The notes beneath the pieces are model-generated. The model saw nothing but the letters and a program-made list of their open reading frames with translations, did not search any database and had not been told where the DNA came from. From Arcobacter defluvii (GTDB lineage Bacteria > Campylobacterota > Campylobacteria > Campylobacterales > Arcobacteraceae): a stretch of DNA of 64,000 nt. Positions 1 to 9,133 of this stretch are shown piece after piece. Where the stretch lies: positions 806,001 to 870,000 of the forward strand of contig NZ_CP053835.1 of the NCBI RefSeq assembly GCF_013201725.1, given 5' to 3'. Position 1 is the first letter of the stretch. Every line of letters starts with the position of its first letter. Made by a program: the position numbers and the translations under genes.

Positions 1-1
1 A

Positions 2-46
2 AAATTATATGAAGCAAAAAATAGCGGTAGAAATAGGGTTTGTTGA
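2..46 (+). CDS. C-terminal end of a GGDEF (diguanylate cyclase) protein, partial
   Basis: Only the last 14 codons before a TGA stop are in the window. They read KLYEAKNSGRNRVC, which matches the usual last helix and strand of GGDEF domains (ALYxAKxxGRNRV). The protein would make cyclic di-GMP if its upstream active site is intact, but that part is outside the window. The family call rests on this short tail alone. Confidence 0.7.
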   Translation, partial: KLYEAKNSGRNRVC

Positions 47-66
47 TACTTTAATTTGCTTTTAGA

Positions 67-72
67 TACAAT
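67..72 (+). promoter_or_regulatory. Putative -10 box for dnaB
   Basis: TACAAT lies 27 bases before the dnaB start, in the short gap after the GGDEF gene. A GGAG ribosome binding site at 90-93 follows. There is no clear -35 box, which is common in this phylum. Confidence 0.4.
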
Positions 73-98
73 CATTTCCTTAAAAAATTGGAGACGGA

Positions 99-1541
99 AT
101 GGATAGTGTTTATAGTATAAATATTGAAAGAGCTGTATTAAGTTCTATTTTATTTAACCCAGAAGAGTTAGAAGATGTTTTAGGTGTATTAAAACCAAAA
201 GATTTTTATCTTCCAGCTCATAAAAAAATTTTTGAAGTGATGGTAAAACTTCATAATGATGATATGCCAATAGATGAAGAATTTATACGAAAAAGACTTG
301 ATTCTAAAGATGTTGATGACTCTATCTTACTTGAAATTCTTTCTGCAAATCCAATAACAAATACTTTAGCTTATGTAAGAGAAATCAAAGATGGTGCGGT
401 AAAAAGAGAATTAGCCTCACTAGCAACAACTATAAAAAAAGTGGCTATTGAAGAAGAAGTAAGTGCAAATGAAGCACTTGATACTATTCAAGGTGAACTT
501 TATAAAATATCAACAGATAGTGCAACTAGCGAATTAAAAGATATGCATACTATCACTCATGATACTTTATCTTATATTGAAAAGATGAAAAAACTTGGAA
601 ATAAACATCTTATTGGTGAAACAACAGGTTTTGATGCACTTGATAGAAGAACGACAGGTTTTAATGAAGGGGATTTGATAATCATAGCAGCACGGCCAGC
701 TATGGGGAAAACTGCCCTTGTACTTAATATGGCACTTAAAAATGTGGAAAGAGGAAAAGGAGTAATATTTTTCTCTCTAGAGATGCCAGCAGAACAACTA
801 ATGCTTAGGATGTTGGCTGCAAAAACTTCTATTCCTTTACAAAATCTTAGAAAAGGTGATATGGATGATTCTCAATGGTCAAATCTTAGTGCAGCTTTTG
901 ATGATTTAAATAAAAAGAAACTTTTTGTTGATGATGGTGGAAGTATTAATATCAACCAACTTAGAGCAAGAGTGAGAAAGTTAGCTCAAAATGAAGCAAA
1001 CAATATAAAACTTGTGATTATTGATTATCTTCAACTAATGCAAGGAACTGGAAATAAAGATAGACACCAAGAAGTTTCTGATATTTCAAGAGGTTTAAAA
1101 ATGCTTGCAAGGGAGATGAAAATACCTATTATTGCACTTTCTCAGCTAAATAGGGGACTTGAAAATAGACCAGATAAAAGACCTATGTTAAGTGATTTAA
1201 GAGAATCTGGAGCTATTGAGCAAGATGCTGATATCATCATGTTTGTTTATAGAGATGATGTTTATAAAGAGAGAGACGAAGCTAAAAAAGAAAAAGAAGC
1301 AAAAGATAAAGGTGAAGATTATAAATCTAAATTTATAAATAAACCAGTTGAAGAAGCAGAAGTTATTATAGGTAAGCAAAGAAATGGTCCAATTGGAACA
1401 GTTAAACTTGATTTCCAAAAAGCACTTACAAGATTTGTTGATAAAGAAAATGAAAATAGTGCAGCTCCAATAGAAGTGATATTTGAAAATATTGCTGATA
1501 CAGAAAAAGAGACAAATATTGATATACCTGATATTTTGTAA
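99..1541 (+). CDS. dnaB: Replicative DNA helicase DnaB
   Basis: Hexameric helicase that unwinds DNA at the replication fork and loads primase. The protein is 480 residues, a normal length. The N-terminal DnaB domain covers roughly residues 5-110. The RecA-like helicase core follows, with Walker A ARPAMGKT near residue 198 and the Walker B region LVIIDYLQLM near 305. The charged Lys/Glu stretch around residues 385-415, before IIGKQRNGP, is normal for Campylobacterota DnaB. The ATG start has GGAG five bases upstream. It stands alone between a GGDEF gene and the polysaccharide locus. Confidence 0.97.
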   Translation: MDSVYSINIERAVLSSILFNPEELEDVLGVLKPKDFYLPAHKKIFEVMVKLHNDDMPIDEEFIRKRLDSKDVDDSILLEILSANPITNTLAYVREIKDGAVKRELASLATTIKKVAIEEEVSANEALDTIQGELYKISTDSATSELKDMHTITHDTLSYIEKMKKLGNKHLIGETTGFDALDRRTTGFNEGDLIIIAARPAMGKTALVLNMALKNVERGKGVIFFSLEMPAEQLMLRMLAAKTSIPLQNLRKGDMDDSQWSNLSAAFDDLNKKKLFVDDGGSININQLRARVRKLAQNEANNIKLVIIDYLQLMQGTGNKDRHQEVSDISRGLKMLAREMKIPIIALSQLNRGLENRPDKRPMLSDLRESGAIEQDADIIMFVYRDDVYKERDEAKKEKEAKDKGEDYKSKFINKPVEEAEVIIGKQRNGPIGTVKLDFQKALTRFVDKENENSAAPIEVIFENIADTEKETNIDIPDIL

Positions 1542-1656
1542 TTTAGAATAACAATAATTTTTAAAAAATAATATAATTATCCCTTATAATTAGTTACTAA
1601 ATGACACATAAAATGAGATTTGTTTGAGATTTTAATATTAAATTTTCAATATTTAA

Positions 1657-1693
1657 AAAAAGAGTCCAAAAAGAGTCATTTACAAGTTATAAT
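1657..1693 (+). promoter_or_regulatory. Promoter of the polysaccharide locus with 11-bp direct repeat
   Basis: AAAAAGAGTC occurs twice, at 1657-1666 and 1668-1677, an 11-bp period. A perfect -10 TATAAT follows at 1688-1693. The repeats sit where a -35 box would be, which suits a response-regulator-type activator binding on one DNA face. The first gene starts at 1727. Confidence 0.5.
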
Positions 1694-1726
1694 AACAACT
1701 AATTTTAGAATAGGGAAGATAGAGTT

Positions 1727-2737
1727 TTGCAAGAAAAAGAATATATAGTTGAAGATGAAATAGATTTGAAAGAGTTATTTAAAGTACTTTGGAACAAAAG
1801 AGTATTTATTTTAATTATTACAGCAATTATTACACTATTAGCAATAATTTATGTAAATATAAAAACACCAATTTATGAGGTAAAATCAGTAGTACGAATA
1901 GGTTATATTGGTGGAGCTTTAGTTGAAAATAGTAATGTTTTAGAAAAAAAATTAAGGCTTATTTTTAATGTTGATATTCCTCAACAAATAACAAAAGATG
2001 AAGCTATAGTATCAAATATCGCAGCAGTTAAAAAAGTAGAAAATTTTTTGGAAATCGCTACTTTAGGATATTCAAATGATCAAGCCTTAGCAAAAAATAA
2101 AGAAATTTTAGATTTCTTACAAAATGAATATAAATATAAGATAGATGAATATATCTTAAATACAAATTTAAATATAAAAAATCTTGAAGAACAGATAAAA
2201 TATATAGAAAATGTAACAAAAGTTGAAAAAGAAGAACAGATAAATTTTTTAAATAGTATTGAATTAACAACAATAGAAAATAAACTAAATTTCAATAAAG
2301 AAAAATTATCACAATATCAAGAAAATATAAATCAAATAACAAAAAGAAGAAGTTCTGATAATACACAAAATATGTTATCAGCGATGGAAATATTGAATTA
2401 TCAAAATTTGATATTAAATCTTCAAAATCAAATCGAGAATTTAAATAAAGAAAAACAAAATATTTTAAATGAAAAAATACCAAATCTAAAAAGAGATTTG
2501 GAATTTGATATAAAAAATAGAATAGAAAAAATAAAAGACAATATCTCACTAGAAAAACTAAAACTTACAAACAATATAGCAAAAAATAGTGAAGTTGTTG
2601 GAGATGTTTTAGTAGATGATAAACCAATAAAACCTAAAAAATTATTGATTATAGTTGTTGCCTTTGTAACAGGATTTATACTTGCTATATTTGCTGTATT
2701 TTTTATGCAATTTATAAATAATATTAAAAATGATTAA
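1727..2737 (+). CDS. Wzz-like chain-length determinant protein (copy 1)
   Basis: Inner-membrane polysaccharide co-polymerase that sets polymer chain length. The 336-residue protein has a short cytoplasmic start (EDEIDLKELF) and a first membrane helix at about 30-50. A periplasmic part rich in coiled coil covers about 150-290. A second helix lies near 305-330 after a DDKPIKPKK motif, the usual Wzz layout. TTG is the start, supported by AGGGAAG upstream and by alignment with copy 2. It is first in the locus. Its two ends are almost identical to those of the next gene while the middle differs. Confidence 0.85.
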   Translation: MQEKEYIVEDEIDLKELFKVLWNKRVFILIITAIITLLAIIYVNIKTPIYEVKSVVRIGYIGGALVENSNVLEKKLRLIFNVDIPQQITKDEAIVSNIAAVKKVENFLEIATLGYSNDQALAKNKEILDFLQNEYKYKIDEYILNTNLNIKNLEEQIKYIENVTKVEKEEQINFLNSIELTTIENKLNFNKEKLSQYQENINQITKRRSSDNTQNMLSAMEILNYQNLILNLQNQIENLNKEKQNILNEKIPNLKRDLEFDIKNRIEKIKDNISLEKLKLTNNIAKNSEVVGDVLVDDKPIKPKKLLIIVVAFVTGFILAIFAVFFMQFINNIKND

Positions 2738-2775
2738 TTCAATATTATTTAACAATAATGTTAGGAAGATGTGGG

Positions 2776-2781
2776 TATAAT
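2776..2781 (+). promoter_or_regulatory. Putative -10 box before second wzz-like gene
   Basis: A perfect TATAAT follows TGTGGG in the gap between the two wzz-like genes. A transcript from here would begin near 2788. That argues for the TTG start at 2809 and against the ATG at 2758, which lies upstream of the box. Confidence 0.4.
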
Positions 2782-2808
2782 CCCGCATTTTATTTGATAG
2801 GAACAAGT

Positions 2809-3759
2809 TTGGATAATAAAGCAGATATTTTGGAAGATGAAATAGATTTGAAAGAGTTGTTTAAAACAATTTGGAATAAAAGAGTGTTTATTTTGATCGT
2901 TACATCAGTTATTACATTGTTAACAATAGTTTATGTAAATATTAAAACGCCAATATATGAAGTTAAAGCTTTAATTGAAATAGGTACTTATAAGACTGAA
3001 ACAAATCAAAATATATCAATAGATGATGCGGATATTCTTGCAAAAAAACTGTCTACAATATTTATAGATTTAAGAAAAAATATAAATGATAAAGAGTTTG
3101 AAATTACAAAAACAATTCCTTTAAAAGGAATGAAAAATTTTATTGAAATTTCAAGTGAAGCAAAATCAAATACAGATGCAATCAATGGATTAAACGAAGT
3201 TATTGAGTATATAAAAAAAGATCATTTATTAATTTTAAATGATATTAAAGAAAAAAATGAAGCAGAATTGAAAAATTTAGAATTAACTATCAAAAATATA
3301 AAAGAAGATAAAATTGTTAATATAGATAAAAAGATAGAGTTATATACTCAAAATATATTAAATCTTGAAGAACAAATGAAATATGTAACTGAAGTATTAC
3401 AAAATATAACAAAATTAGATCCTTCTATATCTGCTCTTAAACTTATGGAAAAAAGAGACATATCAAATGCAATAATAGAAAATAAATCAACTTTATTTGA
3501 TTTAACTGAGCAAAAAGAAAATTTATTGAATGTACAAATAAATAAATTATTAGAAAGAAAAAAATTATTTGAAGCTTTATTGTTGCCTTATAATTTAAAA
3601 AATAGTGAAATTGTTGGAAAGATTTTAGTAGATGACAAACCAATAAAACCTAAAAAATTGTTGATTATAGTTGTTGCCTTTGTAACAGGATTTATACTTG
3701 CTATATTTGCTGTATTTTTTATGCAGTTTATCAATAATATGAGAAAAGAAGAAAAATAA
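2809..3759 (+). CDS. Wzz-like chain-length determinant protein (copy 2)
   Basis: Second polysaccharide co-polymerase, about 316 residues. TTG 2809 is chosen because AGGAA stands just upstream and because the protein then begins like copy 1 (short start, then EDEIDLKELF). The open frame extends further to ATG 2758, but those 17 codons have no counterpart in copy 1. The N-terminal helix (VFILIVTSVITLLTIVYV) and the last 45 residues (DDKPIKPKK plus helix) are almost the same as copy 1. The periplasmic coiled-coil middle is clearly different, so the two may set different chain lengths or act as a mixed oligomer. Confidence 0.82.
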   Translation: MDNKADILEDEIDLKELFKTIWNKRVFILIVTSVITLLTIVYVNIKTPIYEVKALIEIGTYKTETNQNISIDDADILAKKLSTIFIDLRKNINDKEFEITKTIPLKGMKNFIEISSEAKSNTDAINGLNEVIEYIKKDHLLILNDIKEKNEAELKNLELTIKNIKEDKIVNIDKKIELYTQNILNLEEQMKYVTEVLQNITKLDPSISALKLMEKRDISNAIIENKSTLFDLTEQKENLLNVQINKLLERKKLFEALLLPYNLKNSEIVGKILVDDKPIKPKKLLIIVVAFVTGFILAIFAVFFMQFINNMRKEEK

Positions 3760-3762
3760 AAT

Positions 3763-4803
3763 ATGAAAATTTTAATAACTGGTGGAGCTGGATATATAGG
3801 TTCACATACTTTAGTCGAGTTAAATAAAGTAGGTTATGATTTCATAGTTTATGATAACTTATCAAACTCTTCAAAAGAGAGTTTAAAAAGAGTAAAAAAG
3901 ATAACTGGTAAAAAAGTAGATTTTGTAAAAGGTGATATAAGAGATAAAAATAGTTTAGAAAAAGTATTTAAAAAATATAAAATTGATTCGGTTATCCATT
4001 TTGCTGGACTTAAAGCAGTAGGTGAAAGTGTAGAAAAACCACTAAAATATTATGATAATAATGTAAATGGAATCTTAGTTTTATTAAAAGTGATGGAAAA
4101 GTATAATTGCAAAAAAATAGTATTTTCTAGTTCTGCAACTGTATATGGAAATCCTAGTTCAAATCCAATAGATGAGACTTTTCCTGTTGGAGCTACAACA
4201 AACCCTTATGGTACAAGTAAATATATTTGTGAGAGGATTTTAGAAGATGTTTATACTTCAAATAACACTTTTAAAATAGCAATTTTAAGATACTTTAACC
4301 CTGTTGGAGCACATGAAAGTGGTATGATAGGAGAAGACCCAAATGGGATACCAAATAACCTTATGCCATATATTTCTCAAGTAGCAGTTGGAAAAAGAGA
4401 GTATTTGAATGTATTTGGAATTGATTATGATACTTTTGATGGTACAGGAGTGAGAGATTATATCCATGTTGTTGATTTAGCAAATGCTCATGTAAAAGCC
4501 ATTGATTATTTAAATTCATTGAATAATAATACTAAACCTCTAATTGTAAATATAGGAACAGGTATAGGATATAGTGTACTTGATATGATAAAAGCTTTTG
4601 AAAAAGTATCAAATAAAAGCATACCATATGAAATAGTTTCAAGAAGAGCTGGAGATATAGCAACATGTTTTGCAAATCCAACAAAAGCAAAAGAAATTTT
4701 AGGCTGGGAAGCAAAAAAAAGTATAGAAGATATGTGTGCTGATAGTTGGAGATGGCAGAGTAATAATCCAGATGGATATATTAAAACCAAAGGAGAAAAA
4801 TAA
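3763..4803 (+). CDS. galE: UDP-glucose 4-epimerase
   Basis: Interconverts UDP-glucose and UDP-galactose (or the N-acetyl forms) with tightly bound NAD. The 346-residue protein has the Rossmann motif GGAGYIGSH at residues 7-15. It also has the SSSATVYG strand and the catalytic YGTSK (YxxxK) near 150. The C-terminal part has the GalE signatures RYFNPVGAH and [11 protein letters not shown]. It begins three bases after the second wzz-like gene, and its end overlaps the ribosome binding site of rmlA. Substrate range cannot be told from sequence alone. Confidence 0.93.
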   Translation: MKILITGGAGYIGSHTLVELNKVGYDFIVYDNLSNSSKESLKRVKKITGKKVDFVKGDIRDKNSLEKVFKKYKIDSVIHFAGLKAVGESVEKPLKYYDNNVNGILVLLKVMEKYNCKKIVFSSSATVYGNPSSNPIDETFPVGATTNPYGTSKYICERILEDVYTSNNTFKIAILRYFNPVGAHESGMIGEDPNGIPNNLMPYISQVAVGKREYLNVFGIDYDTFDGTGVRDYIHVVDLANAHVKAIDYLNSLNNNTKPLIVNIGTGIGYSVLDMIKAFEKVSNKSIPYEIVSRRAGDIATCFANPTKAKEILGWEAKKSIEDMCADSWRWQSNNPDGYIKTKGEK

Positions 4804-5694
4804 ATGAAAGGGATAATACTAGCCGGAGGAAGTGGGACAAGATTGTACCCGATAACAAAGGGTGTCTCAAAACAATTAGTTCCAATCTATGATAAACCAA
4901 TGATATATTATCCACTTTCAGTTTTGATGTTAGCAGGAATAAAAGAAGTATTAATAATAACAACTCCTCAAGACCAACCAAGCTTTATTAATCTTTTAGG
5001 TGATGGAAAAGATTTAGGAATGAGATTTGAATATGTAGTTCAACCAAGCCCAGATGGATTAGCACAAGCATTTATCTTAGGTGAAGAATTTTTAAATGGC
5101 GATGATGCATGCTTAGTATTAGGTGATAATATCTTCTATGGTCATGGATTAACAAACCTTCTAGCTCAAAGTATAAAAAATATTAAAGATGAAAATAAAG
5201 CAACAGTGTTTGGATATTATGTAAGTGATCCAGAACGATATGGGGTTGCAGAATTTAATGATAGTGGAGATGTAATCTCTATTGAAGAAAAACCAAAAGA
5301 GCCAAAATCAAACTACGCAGTTGTAGGATTGTATTTTTATCCAAATGATGTAGTAAAAAAAGCAAAAGAAGTAAAACCAAGTGATCGTGGTGAATTAGAA
5401 ATCACAACACTAAACCAAGATTACCTAAATGAAAATAGATTAAAAGTAGAATTGATGGGAAGAGGGTACGCTTGGCTTGATACAGGAACTCATGAATCTT
5501 TACTAGAAGCTTCAAGTTTTATTCAAACAATAGAAAATAGACAATCTTTAAAAGTTGCATGTTTAGAAGAAATAGCATATGAAATGGGATATATAACTAA
5601 AGAGAAACTTTTAGAATTAGTAGAACCCCTAAAAAAGAATCAATATGGACAATATCTAATATCAAGAGCAAATCATCCAAGAAGGATGAAATAA
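4804..5694 (+). CDS. rmlA: Glucose-1-phosphate thymidylyltransferase RmlA
   Basis: Makes dTDP-glucose from dTTP and glucose-1-phosphate, the first step to dTDP-rhamnose and to dTDP-amino sugars. The 296-residue length is typical. The N-terminal nucleotide-binding motif [11 protein letters not shown] is followed by [17 protein letters not shown] and LGDNIFYG, all RmlA hallmarks. AAAGGAG lies at the end of galE just before the ATG. It is the first gene of rmlA-rmlC-rmlD-(KilA-N)-rmlB. Confidence 0.96.
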   Translation: MKGIILAGGSGTRLYPITKGVSKQLVPIYDKPMIYYPLSVLMLAGIKEVLIITTPQDQPSFINLLGDGKDLGMRFEYVVQPSPDGLAQAFILGEEFLNGDDACLVLGDNIFYGHGLTNLLAQSIKNIKDENKATVFGYYVSDPERYGVAEFNDSGDVISIEEKPKEPKSNYAVVGLYFYPNDVVKKAKEVKPSDRGELEITTLNQDYLNENRLKVELMGRGYAWLDTGTHESLLEASSFIQTIENRQSLKVACLEEIAYEMGYITKEKLLELVEPLKKNQYGQYLISRANHPRRMK

Positions 5695-5695
5695 T

Positions 5696-6271
5696 ATGCA
5701 ATTTATTAGAACAGCTATTCCTGATGTAATAATTATCGAACCAACCGTTCATGGTGATAGTAGAGGATACTTTGTTGAAACTTTTAGGCAAGATAAACTT
5801 GAAGAATTTTTAGGATATAAAATAAACTTTTGCCAAGATAATGAAAGTAAATCTTCAAAAGGAGTTCTAAGAGGACTTCATTATCAACTTCCACCTCATG
5901 CTCAAACGAAACTTGTAAGAGTAATTCACGGACGAGTTCTAGATGTAGCAGTTGATATTAGAAAAAACTCACCAACATTTGGAAAATATGTAGCAGTAGA
6001 TTTAAGTGGTGAAAATAAAAAACAACTACTAATTCCTAGAGGTTTTGCTCATGGATTTGTAGTGCTTGAAGATGATACAATATTTGCTTATAAAGTAGAT
6101 AATTACTACAGCCCACAATGTGACAGAGGAATAGCTTTTGATGATAAAAATCTAAATATAGATTGGATTTTAAATCATAATGAATTAAATCTATCTGCTA
6201 AAGATACAAAACAACCAAAACTAAATGAAACAAATGACTTATTTGAATTTGGAGTAGATTATTATGCTTAA
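5696..6271 (+). CDS. rmlC: dTDP-4-dehydrorhamnose 3,5-epimerase RmlC
   Basis: Epimerises dTDP-4-keto-6-deoxyglucose at C3 and C5. The 191-residue cupin has RGLHYQLPP near residues 60-70 with the catalytic histidine, then VLDVAVDIRKNSPTFG and IPRGFAHGF. It starts one base after rmlA and overlaps rmlD by 8 bases, so the genes are very probably co-translated. A more divergent paralogue occurs at 24758-25330. Confidence 0.95.
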   Translation: MQFIRTAIPDVIIIEPTVHGDSRGYFVETFRQDKLEEFLGYKINFCQDNESKSSKGVLRGLHYQLPPHAQTKLVRVIHGRVLDVAVDIRKNSPTFGKYVAVDLSGENKKQLLIPRGFAHGFVVLEDDTIFAYKVDNYYSPQCDRGIAFDDKNLNIDWILNHNELNLSAKDTKQPKLNETNDLFEFGVDYYA

Positions 6272-7157
6272 TTCAAGCTCTTTAACTACTACTTACAATA
6301 TACTTGTAATAGGTTCAATGGGTCAGCTTGGAAGTGAAATAAAAGAGCTTTCTTCAAACTATAATTATAATTTCTTTTTTACTACAAGAGATGATATTGA
6401 TATTACAGATAAAGAAAATATTAAATCTTTTTGTGAAAAAAACTCTATTAATGTAATTATTAACTGTGCAGCATACACAGCAGTTGATAAAGCTGAAAGT
6501 GATGAAATAAATGCAGATTTAGTAAATAGAAAAGCTGTTAAAAAATTATCAATCGTTGCCAAAGAGTTAAATATTAAATTAATTCATATCTCTACAGATT
6601 ATGTGTTTGATGGAAAAAACTTTAAACCATATGTTGAAGAGTTTCAAACAAATCCACAATCAGTTTATGGTAAAACAAAACTTGATGGTGAAAATGAAAT
6701 CAGAGATATAAATCCATTAAACTCTATTATTATTAGAACTTCATGGGTTTATTCATATTACGGTAATAACTTTGTAAAAACAATGCTTCGATTAGGAAAA
6801 GAAAAAGAAGAATTAGGTGTAATATTTGATCAAGTTGGAACACCAACTTATGCAAAAGATTTAGCTAAAACTATTCTTGATATCATTCCACAAATAGAAA
6901 ATTCTAAAGTAGAAATATACAACTACTCAAATGAAGGAGTTCTATCTTGGTATGATTTTGCAAAAGAGATTATGAAAATGGCAAAACTAAATTGTAAAAT
7001 AAAAGCAATAGAGACATACCAATACCCAACACCAGCTAAACGACCACATTTCTCACTTTTAAATAAAAGTAAAATAAAACAGAAGTTTAATATAGAAATA
7101 CCATACTGGAAAGATGGATTAGACGATTGCTTAAAGAGATTAGGTGAGAGAAGATGA
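6264..7157 (+). CDS. rmlD: dTDP-4-dehydrorhamnose reductase RmlD
   Basis: Last step of dTDP-L-rhamnose synthesis, an NAD(P)H-dependent reduction at C4. The 297-residue protein has the Rossmann motif GSMGQLGSEI near residue 18, NCAAYTAVDKAE, the strand ISTDYVFDG and catalytic YGKTK (YxxxK). RTSWVYS is also a typical RmlD segment. The first 12 residues before the Rossmann strand look dispensable. It overlaps rmlC by 8 bases and the KilA-N gene by 4 (ATGA). Confidence 0.94.
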   Translation: MLNSSSLTTTYNILVIGSMGQLGSEIKELSSNYNYNFFFTTRDDIDITDKENIKSFCEKNSINVIINCAAYTAVDKAESDEINADLVNRKAVKKLSIVAKELNIKLIHISTDYVFDGKNFKPYVEEFQTNPQSVYGKTKLDGENEIRDINPLNSIIIRTSWVYSYYGNNFVKTMLRLGKEKEELGVIFDQVGTPTYAKDLAKTILDIIPQIENSKVEIYNYSNEGVLSWYDFAKEIMKMAKLNCKIKAIETYQYPTPAKRPHFSLLNKSKIKQKFNIEIPYWKDGLDDCLKRLGERR

Positions 7158-7975
7158 ATAACAAACTCATTGTTCAAGAAACTTTAATCTCTATTGGTCA
7201 ACACGAAAAAGAGGATTTTATATCTCTTACAGATATTGCAAGAGCAAAAAATTCTGATGAACCAAAAGATGTGGTAAAAAATTGGTTAAGAAATAAAAAT
7301 ACAATAGAGTTTTTAGGACTTTGGGAGCAAATAAATAATCCAGATTTTAAAGGGGTCGAATTCGACGGGTTTAAAAATTCTGCAGGTCTTAATAGTTTTA
7401 CAATGTCACCTGTTAAATGGATTGAAACAACAAATGCAATAGGAATTATTAGTAAATCAGGAAGATATGGTGGAACTTTTGCTCATAAAGATATAGCGTT
7501 TGAGTTTGCTAGTTGGATTAGTGCTGAATTTAAACTATTTTTAATTAAAGAGTTTCAAAGACTCAAAAATGAAGAGATAGAAAATAAATCATTAGAATGG
7601 AACTTGAGCAGAAGCCTTTCTAAAATAAATTATAAAATCCACACAGATGCTATAAAAGAGCATCTTGTACCAAATATACTTTCAAGACCAAAAGATGGAT
7701 TTGTATATGCAACTGAAGCTGATGTATTAAATATTGCACTATTTGGACAAACAGCAAAAGAGTGGCGAGAAAATAATCCAAAGCAAGATGGAAATATAAG
7801 AGATTATGCAAGTGTAGAACAGCTTATCGTGCTTTCAAATATGGAAAGTGTAAATGCAGAACTTATAAAGCAAGGTATGCAACAAGCTGATAGATTGCTA
7901 GTGCTAAATAGTATGGCAATATCTCAGATGAAATCTTTAATAAATAATCCAACTATAAAAAAATTAGGAAAATAA
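7154..7975 (+). CDS. KilA-N domain protein (phage-type DNA-binding)
   Basis: 273 residues. The KilA-N domain spans about residues 15-145, with ISLTDIARAK, VVKNWLRNKNTIEFLGLWE, GRYGGTFAHKDIAFEFASWIS and FKLFLIKEFQRLK. KilA-N proteins are DNA-binding proteins common in phages and mobile elements. The C-terminal half is helical and of unknown role. The start overlaps the rmlD stop (ATGA), and rmlB begins two bases after its stop, so it is inserted cleanly into the rml operon. It may be domesticated phage cargo or a local regulator. Function is not known. Confidence 0.85.
   Translation: MNNKLIVQETLISIGQHEKEDFISLTDIARAKNSDEPKDVVKNWLRNKNTIEFLGLWEQINNPDFKGVEFDGFKNSAGLNSFTMSPVKWIETTNAIGIISKSGRYGGTFAHKDIAFEFASWISAEFKLFLIKEFQRLKNEEIENKSLEWNLSRSLSKINYKIHTDAIKEHLVPNILSRPKDGFVYATEADVLNIALFGQTAKEWRENNPKQDGNIRDYASVEQLIVLSNMESVNAELIKQGMQQADRLLVLNSMAISQMKSLINNPTIKKLGK
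7348..7377. repeat. Palindrome inside the KilA-N gene
   Basis: The core GTCGAATTCGAC (7355-7366) is a perfect 12-bp palindrome. Three G residues flank each side and do not pair. Outside these, TTTTAAA on the left pairs with TTTAAAA on the right. This part is richer in G and C than its surroundings. It may be a protein-binding site or an RNA hairpin inside the gene. Confidence 0.5.
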
Positions 7976-7976
7976 A

Positions 7977-9017
7977 ATGTTCAATAATAACAATAAAACA
8001 ATACTTGTAACTGGATGTGCTGGATTTATAGGTTCAAACTTTGTGCCATATTTTTTAGAAAAATACCCAAACTATAACTTAGTAAATCTAGATCTTTTAA
8101 CATATGCTGGAGATTTGGAAAATCTAAAAGAGTGTGAAGCAAATCCTAGATATAAATTTATAAAAGGTGATATCTGTAATAGAGAATTAGTTGAATTTAT
8201 ATTTAATGAATATGATATAAAAGGTGTTATTCACTTTGCAGCAGAATCTCATGTAGATAACTCTATTAAAAATCCAGGTGTATTTGTTCAAACAAATGTA
8301 AATGGAACATTTACTCTGATTGATGTAGCTTATAAATATTGGATGGAGAAACCATTTACTTATAAATCAGAATATCAAGACTGTAGATTTCATCATATCT
8401 CAACAGATGAAGTATATGGAACACTTACTCTTGATCCAAATGATCTGTTCACTGAAAAAACTCCTTATGCTCCAAACTCTCCATACTCTGCAAGTAAAGC
8501 TTCAAGTGATATGATAATAAGAGCATATAATGAAACCTATGGATTAAATACAGTTATTACAAACTGCTCAAATAACTATGGTCCAAAACAACATGATGAA
8601 AAATTAATCCCTACGATTATAAGAAATGCTTTGAAACAAAATCCAATTCCAATTTATGGGGATGGGAAAAATATAAGAGATTGGTTGTATGTACTTGATC
8701 ACTGTAAAGGTATAGATCTGGTTTATCATACTGGAAAAAATGGTGAAACTTATAATATAGGTGGAAGAAATGAAAGAACAAATCTTCAAATAGTTGATAC
8801 AATAACAACTATTTTAGATAAAGAAGTTCCACAATCAAACTTCTCATATAAAAGTTTAATAACTTTCGTTGAAGATAGAGCAGGACATGATAGAAGATAT
8901 GCAATAGATGCGAGTAAACTAGAAAATGAACTTGGATGGAAAGCAGATGAGAATTTTGATAGTGGGATTGTTAAGACTATTGAGTGGTATTTGAATAAAT
9001 ATGGAATAAACAAATGA
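7977..9017 (+). CDS. rmlB: dTDP-glucose 4,6-dehydratase RmlB
   Basis: Converts dTDP-glucose to dTDP-4-keto-6-deoxyglucose, the branch point for rhamnose and for the WecE amino sugar. The 346-residue protein has TGCAGFIGSNF near residue 12. Other RmlB hallmarks are HFAAESHVDNSI, STDEVYGTL, PYSASKASSD (catalytic YxxxK) and NCSNNYGPKQ. It lies after the KilA-N gene and not beside rmlA, which is an unusual gene order. Confidence 0.96.
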   Translation: MFNNNNKTILVTGCAGFIGSNFVPYFLEKYPNYNLVNLDLLTYAGDLENLKECEANPRYKFIKGDICNRELVEFIFNEYDIKGVIHFAAESHVDNSIKNPGVFVQTNVNGTFTLIDVAYKYWMEKPFTYKSEYQDCRFHHISTDEVYGTLTLDPNDLFTEKTPYAPNSPYSASKASSDMIIRAYNETYGLNTVITNCSNNYGPKQHDEKLIPTIIRNALKQNPIPIYGDGKNIRDWLYVLDHCKGIDLVYHTGKNGETYNIGGRNERTNLQIVDTITTILDKEVPQSNFSYKSLITFVEDRAGHDRRYAIDASKLENELGWKADENFDSGIVKTIEWYLNKYGINK

Positions 9018-9109
9018 TTTTATATCTTATAAGAAAAGAAAAAGTCAATAAGCTTTTTAAAGATAGAATCAACAAAAAACAAAAGATTATTTTTCAGAAA
9101 ATAATTTAA
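9014..9109 (+). other. Possible 31-codon open frame after rmlB
   Basis: ATG overlaps the rmlB stop (ATGA) and opens a lysine-rich frame of 31 codons ending in TAA at 9107-9109. No family is recognised and the composition is simple. It could be a gene remnant at the boundary between the rml operon and the following module, or chance. Confidence 0.2.
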
Positions 9110-9133
9110 AAAAACAAATTGAAAGACTATTTA

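Noticed and set aside
2758-2808. Longer N-terminus for the second wzz-like protein
   Set aside because: The extra 17 codons do not match copy 1, and TATAAT lies after that ATG; TTG 2809 has a ribosome binding site and matches the paralogue.
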